Shown piece after piece: positions 6,656 through 14,822 of a stretch of DNA of 25,380 nucleotides. How positions within the stretch are numbered: position 1 is the stretch's first letter; the number at the start of each line of letters is the position of its first letter. Location: NCBI GenBank assembly GCA_016781115.1, contig JADDQX010000004.1:1-25380 (forward strand). Direction: 5' to 3'. Position numbers and translations under genes: made by a program. The notes beneath the pieces are model-generated. The model ran no database searches. It saw only the letters and a program-made list of their open reading frames with translations, and had not been told where the DNA came from. Origin of the DNA: Actinomycetota bacterium (GTDB taxonomy: Bacteria > Actinomycetota > CADDZG01 > WHSQ01).

Positions 6656-7888
6656 TTGACCCCGCCGAACGTCTTGCTCCTGGCCATCGACTCTCTCCGA
6701 GCCGATGCCGTATTCGGCCCCGAGGTCGCAACCCCGAACATCGATCGCTACGCCTCCCGCGGCGCCGCCTTCCGCCACTGTGTCTCCACCACGACCTCCA
6801 CCACGCCCTCCTTCTCGTCCATCCTGACCGGCTGCTACCCGCCGAAGCACGGGGTGCGGGGCCTCCAGGGCTACCGCTTGTCGAGCTCGCTGACGACCAT
6901 GGCCGAGGTGTTCGCCGCCGGCGGCTATCGCACCCACGCCGAGGTGACGGGGCCGCTCCTGCCGCAGACCGGCATCTTGAGAGGGTTCGAAGACGCCCGG
7001 CATAGGCAGGGCTACAAGGTGCCGTTCTTCGAGTGGCGGGACGAGGTGGTCGACAGGATGCACTCCTACGTCGACCCGTGGTTCATGCTGCTGCACATCT
7101 GGGAGGTCCACCGCCCCTATCGGGCCCCTCCCGACTTCACCAAGCGCTGGGACAAGGCGGGGTACCAAGCGGCGGTGCGCGCGACCGATGAGTGGCTCCA
7201 GCCCGTTTACGACGCCTGCGGGGACAACACGATCATCGTGATCACCGGCGACCACGGCGAGGACTACCCCGACACCGCCTTCCAGCAGAAGCTCATCCGG
7301 CTGGCCCGGAAGTCTCGCAAGACGTTGAGGCTGAAGAGCTGGCTGCCGGCGCTCGACCAACGCTTCCAGTCGCTGTCGGTGGGCCACGGCTTCGCCCTGC
7401 ACGAGCACCTCGTTCGGGTGCCGCTGATCATCTCCGGCCCCCGCGTCTCGCCCGCCACGATCGAGCAGCAGGTCCGCCACGTCGACCTGTTCCCAACCCT
7501 TTGCGACCTCTGCGACCTGGAGGTCCCCAACGGCATCGACGGGCGCAGCCTGCGGCCGCTGATGGAAGGCGGGACGCTCCCGGAGGAGCCCGCCTATATG
7601 GAGGCGGTCGGCGTGAAGCTCGAGGGCAACCGCATCGCCGGAGCCCGCACCGCGGACTGGAAGTTGCTGCGCGTGGGCACGGCCAAGCCCGCGCTCTACA
7701 GGCTCAACGGCGGCGGCAGCCCAGACGAGAAGCGGAACCTGTACGGGCGCTACCCGGAGGTGGCGCGCCCCCTGGAAACCTTCATCGCGCAGGTGGAGGA
7801 GTCCACCGTGGTCGACGAAGAAGCGCCGCTGTCGGAGGAGGACGAGGCCACGATCGAGCAACACCTGCGGGACCTGGGTTACCTCTAG
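6656..7888 (+). CDS. Sulfatase-fold enzyme with Thr nucleophile (AP superfamily)
   Basis: A 410-residue protein in normal AP-superfamily order. It begins NVLLLAIDSLRAD with metal Asp12, then TTPSFSSILTGCYPPKHGV (49-67), ITGDHGED with Asp199-His200, VGHGFALHEHLVRVPLIISG with His244, and VDLFPTLCDLCDLEVPNGID. In arylsulfatases the motif is Cys-x-Pro-Ser-Arg, where Cys becomes formylglycine. Here that Cys position is Thr49 and the Arg position is Phe53. It is therefore unlikely to be a formylglycine sulfatase and more likely a phospho-ester hydrolase or transferase using Thr, as in LtaS/EptA-like enzymes. No signal peptide or transmembrane segment is seen, so a cytosolic location is expected. 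Start TTG at 6656 is chosen from GGAGG five bases upstream. Its TAG overlaps the GTG of the sulfotransferase gene by one base (TAGTG). The C-terminal tail SEEDEATIEQHLRDLGYL matches that of the enzyme at 543-2162. Confidence 0.9.
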   Translation: MTPPNVLLLAIDSLRADAVFGPEVATPNIDRYASRGAAFRHCVSTTTSTTPSFSSILTGCYPPKHGVRGLQGYRLSSSLTTMAEVFAAGGYRTHAEVTGPLLPQTGILRGFEDARHRQGYKVPFFEWRDEVVDRMHSYVDPWFMLLHIWEVHRPYRAPPDFTKRWDKAGYQAAVRATDEWLQPVYDACGDNTIIVITGDHGEDYPDTAFQQKLIRLARKSRKTLRLKSWLPALDQRFQSLSVGHGFALHEHLVRVPLIISGPRVSPATIEQQVRHVDLFPTLCDLCDLEVPNGIDGRSLRPLMEGGTLPEEPAYMEAVGVKLEGNRIAGARTADWKLLRVGTAKPALYRLNGGGSPDEKRNLYGRYPEVARPLETFIAQVEESTVVDEEAPLSEEDEATIEQHLRDLGYL

Positions 7889-8793
7889 TGGCGGAGCAAC
7901 ACCCGCCCTTCTTCATCGTCGGCTCCGCCCGTTCCGGGACCACCTTCCTGCGCTTGACCTTGAACGCGCACCCGCAGATCGCGGTCCCCCCTGAATCGAG
8001 GTTCATCACCGAGTTGCGAGAGGGCCGGGACGAGGTGGAGACCGCGACGTTCCTGCAGAGCTTGGCGGCCCACAAGAGGTTCGGAGCCTGGGAATTGCCG
8101 ATCGAGGCGGTCGCGCAGGAGCTCGAGGGGAGGACCGCGGTTCCATACCCCGAGGCGATCGCGGCCGCCTACCGCGCCTACGCCCACAGTCAGGGAAAGA
8201 CGCGCTGGGGAGACAAGACCCCTCGCTACGTCCTCAACATCCCCGAGCTCGCCGAGCTGTTCCCCGATAGCCGGTTCATCCATCTGATCCGGGATGGGAG
8301 AGACGTCGCGCTCTCCTATGCCGACGTGCCGTTCGGCCCCAAGAACATCGCCAAGGCCGCGGAGCTGTGGGCGAGCCGGGTCGCTAAAGGTCTGCGCGAC
8401 GGGCGTTCGCTCGAGCGCGGCCGCTACATCGAGGTCCTCTACACGGACCTCGTGAGCGAGAACGAACGAGAGGTGAAAGACATCTGCGCCTTCATCGGCG
8501 TCGGCTTCGACCGCGCGATGCTCGACCCGGAGCAGACCCAGAAGGGCGCGCTCGCCAGAGCCGATAAGTACAACCCGCACGTCACGGAACAGCCGATCCG
8601 GCGGGTTCGGTCGTGGAAGACGGACATGCCGCCCGAGCACGTCGAGATCTTCGAGGCGGTCGCGGGAGACGTCTTGACCGAGCTCGGCTTCGAACGGCGC
8701 TATCCGAACCCGAGCGCGGCCGCGCGCCTCAAGGCGAGGGCGGGGATCGCGGGAGCCCCCGTCGGCAGGATCAGGAGCCTCGCCAAGGCCTGA
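7888..8793 (+). CDS. Sulfotransferase family protein (PAPS-dependent)
   Basis: A 301-residue protein. FFIVGSARSGTTFLRLTLNA at 8-27 is the 5'-phosphosulfate-binding loop of PAPS-dependent sulfotransferases, WGDKTPRYVLNIPELAELFP (107-126) is the usual following helix, and FIHLIRDGRDVALSYA (130-145) is the 3'-phosphate-binding region. Such enzymes move sulfate from PAPS to a hydroxyl on a sugar, lipid or protein. It has no membrane segment and should be cytosolic. The GTG at 7888 overlaps the stop of the upstream AP-superfamily gene by one base and gives a start two residues before the conserved first strand; a much longer upstream reading in this frame is antisense-like in composition and was not used. 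The tight coupling suggests that sulfation and a phospho-ester reaction act on the same product (inference). Acceptor unknown. Confidence 0.92.
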   Translation: MAEQHPPFFIVGSARSGTTFLRLTLNAHPQIAVPPESRFITELREGRDEVETATFLQSLAAHKRFGAWELPIEAVAQELEGRTAVPYPEAIAAAYRAYAHSQGKTRWGDKTPRYVLNIPELAELFPDSRFIHLIRDGRDVALSYADVPFGPKNIAKAAELWASRVAKGLRDGRSLERGRYIEVLYTDLVSENEREVKDICAFIGVGFDRAMLDPEQTQKGALARADKYNPHVTEQPIRRVRSWKTDMPPEHVEIFEAVAGDVLTELGFERRYPNPSAAARLKARAGIAGAPVGRIRSLAKA

Positions 8794-8878
8794 CCCGCTC
8801 TTTCGAGCGACCTCTCAGATGGTGGGCGCACGTCGAGTGCGGCCACAACTTCGCGTCCGCGGAGCCGTTATCCAAGGT

Positions 8879-10138
8879 ATGAGAAAGGTCGCCATCCTCG
8901 CGATCCTGGCGCTGCTGACGGGGGTGCCGTGGGCCGGCGCGAGTCCGATCCCTCCGCGCCCGGAGCTCTGGGTGATGGACGCAGACGGAACCGGCCAGCG
9001 GCCTCTCTCCGGCCAAGAGGACCACTTCGGTTACGGTGACGGGTTCTCCTGGTCCCCCGACTCCACCCGTCTCGTTGTCGACGGTCTTGCGATCTTCGAC
9101 GTCGCCTCCGGCGCCCGCACGGAGCTCGGCGGGGGGAACGGCCGGTATCCGGACTGGTCGCCCGTATCGGACGAGATCGTGTTCTCCCAGGTCACCAGCA
9201 CCGAGACGTCCTACGACGAGGAGCTCTACGTGATCGGCTCGGACGGCAGCGGGCTCCGCTTGCTGGTGGACACGCCGGAGTTCGACGGGCCCTCTAGCTG
9301 GTCGCCGGACGGCACGAAGGTCGCCTTCATCTCGGGCGGCCGCGACGGCGAGAGGGGGCAGGTGTACGTGGTCAACGCCGACGGCACCGGGCTGCGCCAA
9401 CTGAGCACCGTCGGGGCTCTCTACGTCGCTCCCGAATGGTCGCCCGACGGCCGCGAGCTCGTGTTCGAGACGTTCGAATACAAGCTCTACCAGGTGGATG
9501 CCGACGGTACAGATGAACGACCTGTGGTTCCCTACGGCTCGCGCTATGCGACCTGGTGTCCCGATGGCACGCTCTACTTCGTCGGCGACGTCCCAGCCGA
9601 GCCCGGCCCGTTCATCCAATCGCGGCGGGGAGATCAGGTCGCGATCGTGACGCGGGGTTACAGCCCGGACTGCGGCCCCTTCGGGAAGCTCGCTTTCTCC
9701 CGGGCGGACGACATCCACGTGCTCCAGCCGGGCGAGGCAGGCACGCCGAACCTCACCGACAGCGAGGACAGGAGCGACACCTCCTCGGCCTGGTCTCCGG
9801 ATGGAACGAAGATCGCGTTCAGCAGCACGCCACACCTGCCGCCTCCCACCCGTGTCGAGCCGAGCCTCACCCTCTCGCTGCGCAAGCACCTGACCGTGCG
9901 TGGTCGCCTCATCGTGCCGGACGAAGGTTTCTGCCTGAGCAAGGTGAGGGTGCAGAAGCTCCGACAGGACGGCTGGACGACGGTTGAAAAGATATCTCCC
10001 GATCGAGACGGAGGTCTTGGAGCGAGGATCCCGGACCGCGCTGGCTTCTACCGGCTGGTCGCTCCGCACCGGTACACGGTGCATGGAACCCACGAGTGCC
10101 TCCGCGCCGTCAGCAACATCGACCGGCACCGCCACTAG
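8879..10138 (+). CDS. Secreted TolB/PD40-type beta-propeller protein with C-terminal Ig-like domain
   Basis: A 419-residue protein. The start ATG at 8879 is chosen because it gives a clean signal peptide (MRKVAILAILALLTGVPWAGA, about 21 residues); an in-frame ATG at 8819 would bury it. After the signal come several propeller blades of the TolB/PD40 type, each pairing an ELWVMDADGTGQ-like strand with a WSPDGTKVAF-like strand: SWSPDSTRLVV, SSWSPDGTKVAFIS, PEWSPDGRELVFET and SAWSPDGTKIAFSS. One blade is divergent (ATWCPDGTLYFV). From about residue 325, SLTLSLRKHLTVRGRL starts a small beta-rich domain seen at the ends of many actinobacterial secreted proteins, with Cys residues at CLSKV and CLRAV that could pair. 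It is probably exported and binds something; no catalytic residues are visible. It lies 85 bases after the sulfotransferase gene, so it may share its transcript. Confidence 0.85.
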   Translation: MRKVAILAILALLTGVPWAGASPIPPRPELWVMDADGTGQRPLSGQEDHFGYGDGFSWSPDSTRLVVDGLAIFDVASGARTELGGGNGRYPDWSPVSDEIVFSQVTSTETSYDEELYVIGSDGSGLRLLVDTPEFDGPSSWSPDGTKVAFISGGRDGERGQVYVVNADGTGLRQLSTVGALYVAPEWSPDGRELVFETFEYKLYQVDADGTDERPVVPYGSRYATWCPDGTLYFVGDVPAEPGPFIQSRRGDQVAIVTRGYSPDCGPFGKLAFSRADDIHVLQPGEAGTPNLTDSEDRSDTSSAWSPDGTKIAFSSTPHLPPPTRVEPSLTLSLRKHLTVRGRLIVPDEGFCLSKVRVQKLRQDGWTTVEKISPDRDGGLGARIPDRAGFYRLVAPHRYTVHGTHECLRAVSNIDRHRH

Positions 10139-10155
10139 CACGGGCGGCCGTTGAC

Positions 10156-10211
10156 GCCGGCAGCTTCCGGCCGGGCCGACGGATCGCCGCGGGCGGTGCG
10201 CCGGCGGCACC
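10156..10211. terminator. Two short hairpins between convergent genes
   Basis: GCCGG (10156-10160) pairs with CCGGC (10167-10171) around a six-base loop, just after the TolB-like gene. GGTGC (10195-10199) pairs with GCACC (10207-10211) around a GC-rich seven-base loop, four bases beyond the yjbQ stop on the minus strand. Neither has a T tract. They could end transcription in both directions, but the region is so GC-rich that such stems also arise by chance. Confidence 0.3.
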
Positions 10212-10215
10212 AGCC

Positions 10216-10617
10216 TCACCCGACCAGGAACGAGAAGCGCACCTTGCGCTGAGGGTTGTCGCGGTTGGTGTCGACGAAGACGACGCTCTGCCACGTGCCC
10301 AGCTGAAGCTCGCCGTCCAGGACCGGAACCGTGACGCTGGGTGAGATGAAAGCGGGGAGTACGTGATCCGCGCCGTGGCCTCTGGAGCCGTGGCTGTGCT
10401 TCCAGCGATCGTCGCGCGGCAGCAATCGGCCGAGTGCTTCTTCCAGATCGTCCTCCGAACGCGAGCCGGTCTCCATGATGGCTATGCCTGCGGTGGCGTG
10501 AGGGACGAAAACGCTCGCTAGGCCATCGCCCTTGTCACGCACGAAAGCCGCGAGGTCGCGGGTTAGGTCGGCGAACGTCCGGCTCGACATATCCAGGGCG
10601 CGCACCTCAGTCTCCAT
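10216..10617 (-). CDS. yjbQ: YjbQ/UPF0047 family protein
   Basis: A 133-residue protein of the YjbQ family (UPF0047), whose Escherichia coli member has weak thiamine-phosphate synthase activity; the true role is not settled. Family hallmarks are visible: VFVPHATAGIAI (His-Ala-Thr motif), DDRWKHSHGSRGHGADHVLP with its cluster of His and the GHGADH segment, VPVLDGELQLGTWQSVVFVD, and a final basic strand KVRFSFLVG. The three His and the GTWQ segment form the pocket of known structures. The ATG at 10617 is preferred, with GGAGG nine bases upstream; a TTG at 10623 is too close to that site. It overlaps the end of the sulfotransferase gene by 11 bases and closes the eight-gene minus-strand unit. 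Its place with polymer-assembly genes is not explained by any known pathway. Confidence 0.93.
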   Translation of the reverse strand: METEVRALDMSSRTFADLTRDLAAFVRDKGDGLASVFVPHATAGIAIMETGSRSEDDLEEALGRLLPRDDRWKHSHGSRGHGADHVLPAFISPSVTVPVLDGELQLGTWQSVVFVDTNRDNPQRKVRFSFLVG

Positions 10618-11554
10618 AGCCAAGGGCCTCCATCGTCGGGGCGATCAGGGGCAGGACCCGTTCGATCTCCGCACGGTTCTCGCGCCGCCACTTGCCACGC
10701 TCGGGCGGCGTCACCACGTTCACCGGCTTCGTCCGCGCCGCGGTCGCTTTCTCCTTCACCGCCGACTCCAGGTCGAGCTCCAGGAACTCCATCAGGCGAG
10801 CCACCTCCTCTTCGGGTGACTCCACGAGCTGCTCGTACTTGATCGCGCGGTAGCGGGAGCGCGGCACGCGTTCGAAAGCCGCCAGCGAATGGTCGTAGGA
10901 GGACTTCCATTGGTTCGCGCACACGACCTCGAGCGGACCACCCACGTCCTCGCGCCAGCCGGGATAGAGGGTGAACTTCCACCACTTCGGATCCACGCCC
11001 GGGATCGAGTGCGGCTCCGGCAGCGCGTACGTGCGGTAGCGCGGGGTGCGCCAGGCGTTGATGAGGGAGTTCACGTTGTCGCGCCCGTCCCTCTGCAAGA
11101 AGATGTAGCGCGCGTCGGGGAAGAGTGCGTCGATGAAGCCGATACGCAGCGCGTTGCGCGGAGTCTTGTCGATCAACCGCTTTCCCGTCCCGGTGACCAG
11201 GAAGAAGTCTCTTCGGATCCGTGCCCTCGTAGCCGCGTCGGCGTCCTCAGCGGTCAGCGCGTTCGAGTCCCAACCGCGCAGGGCGGGATGGTGATCGGCC
11301 TCCCACACCTCGTGCGCCTCACCCGGCCAGTGCGCGAGCTTCGACGACGTCCTGAGAACCGCGTAGAGCATCGAGGTCCCCGACCGTGGCGCTCCGATGA
11401 TGAAGATGGGGCGCTCGATGCTCTTTCCGGCCATCAGCGCGGGGAGGTGCGCGGCCTGGCGAGCCCGGAGCAGGACCCGGTTCAGGTGGTCACGTGGCCC
11501 GGGGTTGAAGTTCGTGCGCAGGCTCTTGCGCAGAGCCTTCTTGTCGTCGGGCAT
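10607..11554 (-). CDS. Sulfotransferase family protein (second)
   Basis: A 315-residue sulfotransferase, unlike the one at 7888-8793 apart from the core motifs. A basic N-terminal extension of about 48 residues precedes PIFIIGAPRSGTSMLYAVLR (49-68), the PAPS 5'-binding loop. LIDKTPRNALRIGFIDALFP (127-146) and YIFLQRDGRDNVNSLI (150-165) follow, the latter with the 3'-phosphate-binding Arg residues. EQLVESPEEEVARLMEFLEL near 250 is the usual C-terminal helix. It should act in the cytosol or at the inner membrane face. It starts nine bases after the flippase gene ends, inside the polymer-assembly unit, so its acceptor is probably the glycan or lipid intermediate that the flippase exports (inference). 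No direct evidence tells which hydroxyl is sulfated. Confidence 0.92.
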   Translation of the reverse strand: MPDDKKALRKSLRTNFNPGPRDHLNRVLLRARQAAHLPALMAGKSIERPIFIIGAPRSGTSMLYAVLRTSSKLAHWPGEAHEVWEADHHPALRGWDSNALTAEDADAATRARIRRDFFLVTGTGKRLIDKTPRNALRIGFIDALFPDARYIFLQRDGRDNVNSLINAWRTPRYRTYALPEPHSIPGVDPKWWKFTLYPGWREDVGGPLEVVCANQWKSSYDHSLAAFERVPRSRYRAIKYEQLVESPEEEVARLMEFLELDLESAVKEKATAARTKPVNVVTPPERGKWRRENRAEIERVLPLIAPTMEALGYGD

Positions 11555-11563
11555 CGAGCGACC

Positions 11564-13120
11564 CTACTCAGCCTTGCTGTTGCCGCCCCGCTTCAGAGCG
11601 CGCTTGCGGATCCGGTTCCACACGAGACGTTCTTCCTCGTCGAGACCGAGAACCTTGAGGGTCAGGACGTAAACCAGACCTGCAACGGCGATCGCGGCGA
11701 CCTCGCGGATCGTCTCGTCGCCCGTGATGCCCCGCGAGGCCAGCAGCGCCCCCGCGGCGACCGCGCTGGCCACCACCGGCTTCAGGAAGTTGCGTCCGAA
11801 GGGCTGGACGCCCACGAGGAGCCTGGCTTCGATCACCCGAACGATGTTGACCGCCGCGGTCACGCCAAGGTCGACCACCGCCATACCCACCACGCCGTGC
11901 TCGGGCACGACCAGGTATCCCAGTGCCACATAGAGGGCTACGGCCGCCGCGGAGTTGGCGAAGTTGATGCCGGGATGACCCGTCATCGAGATCACGTACC
12001 CGGTCGGTCCCGTCCCCGTGTAGAAGATGTTTCCGATCGCGAGCAGAGCCACGACGGGGATCGCGCCCGCCGCCTGGTCGCCGTAGAACAAGACGAAGAC
12101 GTCTGGTTCCAAGATCAGCGCCACGAACACCGGGAACGAAAACGTCGCTATCCATCGATTGATCGTCTTGTACAGAGAGTCCAGACGGCCGATCTCGCCC
12201 TTCTCGTGGAGATCGGATACGACCGGGGCCCAGATGTTGACGATGCCGCCGAGGAAGACGTTGCCGGGTCCCTGCAAGGAGAGAGCGATCGCGAAGTAGC
12301 CGGCCGCCTCGTCGGTGCTGATCGCGCCGAGAAGAAGGATGCCGAGCCCGAGGGTCTGGATCCCGAGCAGCGAGGCCCCCGCCTGAGGCAGCGCGAACCG
12401 CACGAGCGGGCCAACCCGCGCCACGGGCGCGGCCGTGCGCTCCTCGTCGGTCAGCATCCGGCGCAGGTACCAAGCTGCCACCAGCACGGCGAGCCCGACG
12501 CTCGCGGTCAGCGTCACGATCGCTCCCGCGACCTCGAAACCGAGTGCCAACACCGCTACACCCAGGGTGAAGCGAGCGATCGGCTGCACGATGTTGCCGG
12601 CCATCACCGATGGGACCATGGTCTTGTAGGCCTGCGTCGCGTAGCGGAGCACCTGGAGAAGCGCGAACAGCGGCACGTACGCGGCGCCGAGCCGGATGAG
12701 CCGCGCGAAGTCCGTCTGTTGCTCTGCGCTGTCTGCGAAAGCGGAGGCGATCGGATCGGCGAGCAGCAGAAGCGCGGCGAAGACAGATATGGATGCGAGC
12801 CCCGACGCGGTGAGCGACACGCGCAGACTGCCCTTGACCGCGCCGTGGTCGCCCCGAGCTCGCGCCCGCGTGATGAAGCGCATCGCCCCGTAGTTGAAGC
12901 CGGCGAGCCCGACCTGCGAGGAGTTGGCCAGGATCTGCGAGACCTGACGATAGAGGCCGTACGCGCCAGGTCCAAGGATCCTCGTGAAGATCGCGCCGAA
13001 CGCGAACGACAACAACCGCTGGCTTACCTGACCCGCTAGTTGGACCGCGCCGCCCTTGGCAACAACCTTGATGTCGCCCGCGGCCTCGGCGGAAAGGCGC
13101 TTCTCTTCCGGTTGGCTCAC
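11564..13120 (-). CDS. MOP-family oligosaccharide flippase (Wzx/RfbX-like)
   Basis: A 518-residue polytopic protein of the length and pattern of polysaccharide flippases, with about 12-14 hydrophobic segments. After a short cytosolic tail, KGGAVQLAGQVSQRLLSFAFGA and ILGPGAYGLYRQVSQILANSSQVGL form the conserved first two helices (G-x-YGLY motif). The second half repeats the pattern from about residue 235 (PLVRFALPQAGASLLGIQTLGLGILLLG). These proteins move polyprenyl-diphosphate-linked oligosaccharides across the inner membrane. The GTG at 13120 overlaps the TGA of the upstream ligase gene (GTGA), which decides the start. The last 30 residues are basic and charged (EEERLVWNRIRKRALKRGG), probably cytosolic. 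It sits between the ligase-like and sulfotransferase genes, so sulfation before flipping is possible (inference). Confidence 0.93.
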   Translation of the reverse strand: MSQPEEKRLSAEAAGDIKVVAKGGAVQLAGQVSQRLLSFAFGAIFTRILGPGAYGLYRQVSQILANSSQVGLAGFNYGAMRFITRARARGDHGAVKGSLRVSLTASGLASISVFAALLLLADPIASAFADSAEQQTDFARLIRLGAAYVPLFALLQVLRYATQAYKTMVPSVMAGNIVQPIARFTLGVAVLALGFEVAGAIVTLTASVGLAVLVAAWYLRRMLTDEERTAAPVARVGPLVRFALPQAGASLLGIQTLGLGILLLGAISTDEAAGYFAIALSLQGPGNVFLGGIVNIWAPVVSDLHEKGEIGRLDSLYKTINRWIATFSFPVFVALILEPDVFVLFYGDQAAGAIPVVALLAIGNIFYTGTGPTGYVISMTGHPGINFANSAAAVALYVALGYLVVPEHGVVGMAVVDLGVTAAVNIVRVIEARLLVGVQPFGRNFLKPVVASAVAAGALLASRGITGDETIREVAAIAVAGLVYVLTLKVLGLDEEERLVWNRIRKRALKRGGNSKAE

Positions 13121-14817
13121 GCGGATCTAGTTGCTCGCTGCCACGGCCATACCGACCGTGGGAGCTCCCACGACCCAGCCATGGCCACTCCGAGCACCAG
13201 GGAGATGACCAGCGTGTAGATCGGCTCCACGTAGAGGCTCAGGATCACTGCGTGCGCCGCGGCGATGACAACTGTCGCTGTCGCAAGCGTCGCGAACAGG
13301 CGCTCATCGCCGTCGCGGGCGCGCGCAGCAGCGCGGGCATGCAGCCCGACGGCGACGTAGAGGGCGACGATCATGAGCGCGCCCGGGATCCCCGTCCTGA
13401 ACAGGTAGTTGAGATAGGTCGAATGCGTTCCCGCGGGTGGGACGTACCGCTGCCCTTCTTTGGTGGTGCCGCTCTCCGTACGTGGCTGCTCGGTCCCGTA
13501 GCCCAGCAACGCGTAGAGGGGGTTGTCCTTCACCAGAGCGAACGTGTCCCGGTACAACTCGTCCCGCGTGGTCACGCTTGCGCCTCCACCGGCGCGGCCG
13601 GTAAGGGGATCGACCTTGTACTTGACCAGGTACACCCCGGTGAGAACGAGAGCCCCCGCGACGAAAGCGATCACGATCGTTGCTTTGGCGCGCTTCGGCA
13701 GCGCGCCGTCGACCAGCAGGTAGATGATCCCCAGCGCTATCGCCAGCCATGCCCCGCGGGCGAGAGAGAAGCCCGCTCCGAACAGAGCGGCCGCGACGAC
13801 GCCCCAGCCGATCCGCCGGCGACCCGTCCATACCAGGAAGAACGCGAGCGGGAAGAGGGCCGCGCAGATCCCTGCGTAGGTGAGCGCGTTGCGCGGGAAG
13901 GACCTCATCCTCGGGACGGTGTTCGCGGGAGCGAGGCCCACGTTGTCGTAGAGAAGGACCACACCGGCCCGCGCGAGCGTGTCTTCGTGACCGCGCGCGG
14001 AGCCGGCGAAGCGGACGACGAGACTGTTCTCGTACGCCTGAAACTCCGGTCGGAAGACCTCGAAAGCCGGCAGGCCGGGAGCCTCCTCGGCGATCTGCCC
14101 CATCTGCTGTCGCAACTCGACCGAGCCTGCCTTCACCGAGCGGGCGTACTTGATCATCCCGATGTTGTTCGGGAACGCATCGACGCCGTAAGCCGCCTCT
14201 ACCCGTCCCCGCACCTCACCCTCCTGTAACGCTTCGAGGTTCACCCCGATCCACTGAAGGAAGACCGCGATCGACAGCAGCACGATGAAGCCACCGATGC
14301 CGGACACGATCCGGGACCGCCCCTCCAGCGAAGGGACTTGGTCCACCACCGCCAGGACCGCCCCCGTCGCCAGCACCTGGATGCCGAGCAGCAGCAGGAA
14401 GTGCTTGAAGTCGAGCGACGTGATGACAAGGACCCCGAGCGCGGTCCAAACCAGCAACCCGATGGGCAGCCACACCCAGCGACCTCCGCGCGGAAGCCTC
14501 CGCTCCGTCGCCAGCACGAGAACCGAACGAACAACGACGGCGGCCCAGCCACACAGGATCACCAGCGGCAGCATGTCCACCAGCCATCCGAGGACGCCCA
14601 TGTACAGCGGAGAGACCAGGGCCAGAGGGAACGGAAGCACGAGGGCCAGACCGGCGGCAGCTAGGCAGAAGCTCCACAGAGCGATCACGCCACCTACGAG
14701 CGTCTGCGTCGCCCACCCGCCGATCCCCACGACCGTCGCGCCCAAGACGACCAGCCACAGAACGCGCGCCGCCGTGGAGGGGCGAGCAGAGGGAAGGCGA
14801 TCGAGACGCGCGAGCAC
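13117..14817 (-). CDS. O-antigen-ligase/polymerase-like membrane protein (Wzy_C)
   Basis: A 566-residue polytopic protein. The C-terminal half has the Wzy_C/O-antigen ligase pattern: RNALTYAGICAALFPLAFF, GFSLARGAWLAIALGIIYLL with Arg354, NPLYALLGYGTEQP, and PAGTHSTYLNYLFRTGIPGA with His465. Arg and His in these places are the catalytic pair in WaaL-like ligases. Such enzymes join undecaprenyl-linked glycans to an acceptor outside the membrane. Unusual is a hydrophilic stretch of about 115 residues (191-309) between two membrane segments, longer than the loop usually found there. The GTG at 14817 is the first start after the upstream stop, with a five-base gap, and has no strong Shine-Dalgarno, so translation is probably coupled. 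Whether it acts as a ligase or a polymerase cannot be decided here. Confidence 0.87.
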   Translation of the reverse strand: MLARLDRLPSARPSTAARVLWLVVLGATVVGIGGWATQTLVGGVIALWSFCLAAAGLALVLPFPLALVSPLYMGVLGWLVDMLPLVILCGWAAVVVRSVLVLATERRLPRGGRWVWLPIGLLVWTALGVLVITSLDFKHFLLLLGIQVLATGAVLAVVDQVPSLEGRSRIVSGIGGFIVLLSIAVFLQWIGVNLEALQEGEVRGRVEAAYGVDAFPNNIGMIKYARSVKAGSVELRQQMGQIAEEAPGLPAFEVFRPEFQAYENSLVVRFAGSARGHEDTLARAGVVLLYDNVGLAPANTVPRMRSFPRNALTYAGICAALFPLAFFLVWTGRRRIGWGVVAAALFGAGFSLARGAWLAIALGIIYLLVDGALPKRAKATIVIAFVAGALVLTGVYLVKYKVDPLTGRAGGGASVTTRDELYRDTFALVKDNPLYALLGYGTEQPRTESGTTKEGQRYVPPAGTHSTYLNYLFRTGIPGALMIVALYVAVGLHARAAARARDGDERLFATLATATVVIAAAHAVILSLYVEPIYTLVISLVLGVAMAGSWELPRSVWPWQRATRSA

Positions 14818-14822
14818 CAGGC

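Noticed and set aside
6656..7888. Calling the gene an arylsulfatase
   Set aside because: The Cys or Ser needed for formylglycine is Thr and the following Arg is Phe.
10889..13039. A 716-codon open frame on the plus strand opposite the sulfotransferase and flippase genes
   Set aside because: Same shadow composition, no recognisable fold; the minus frames match known families over their full length.
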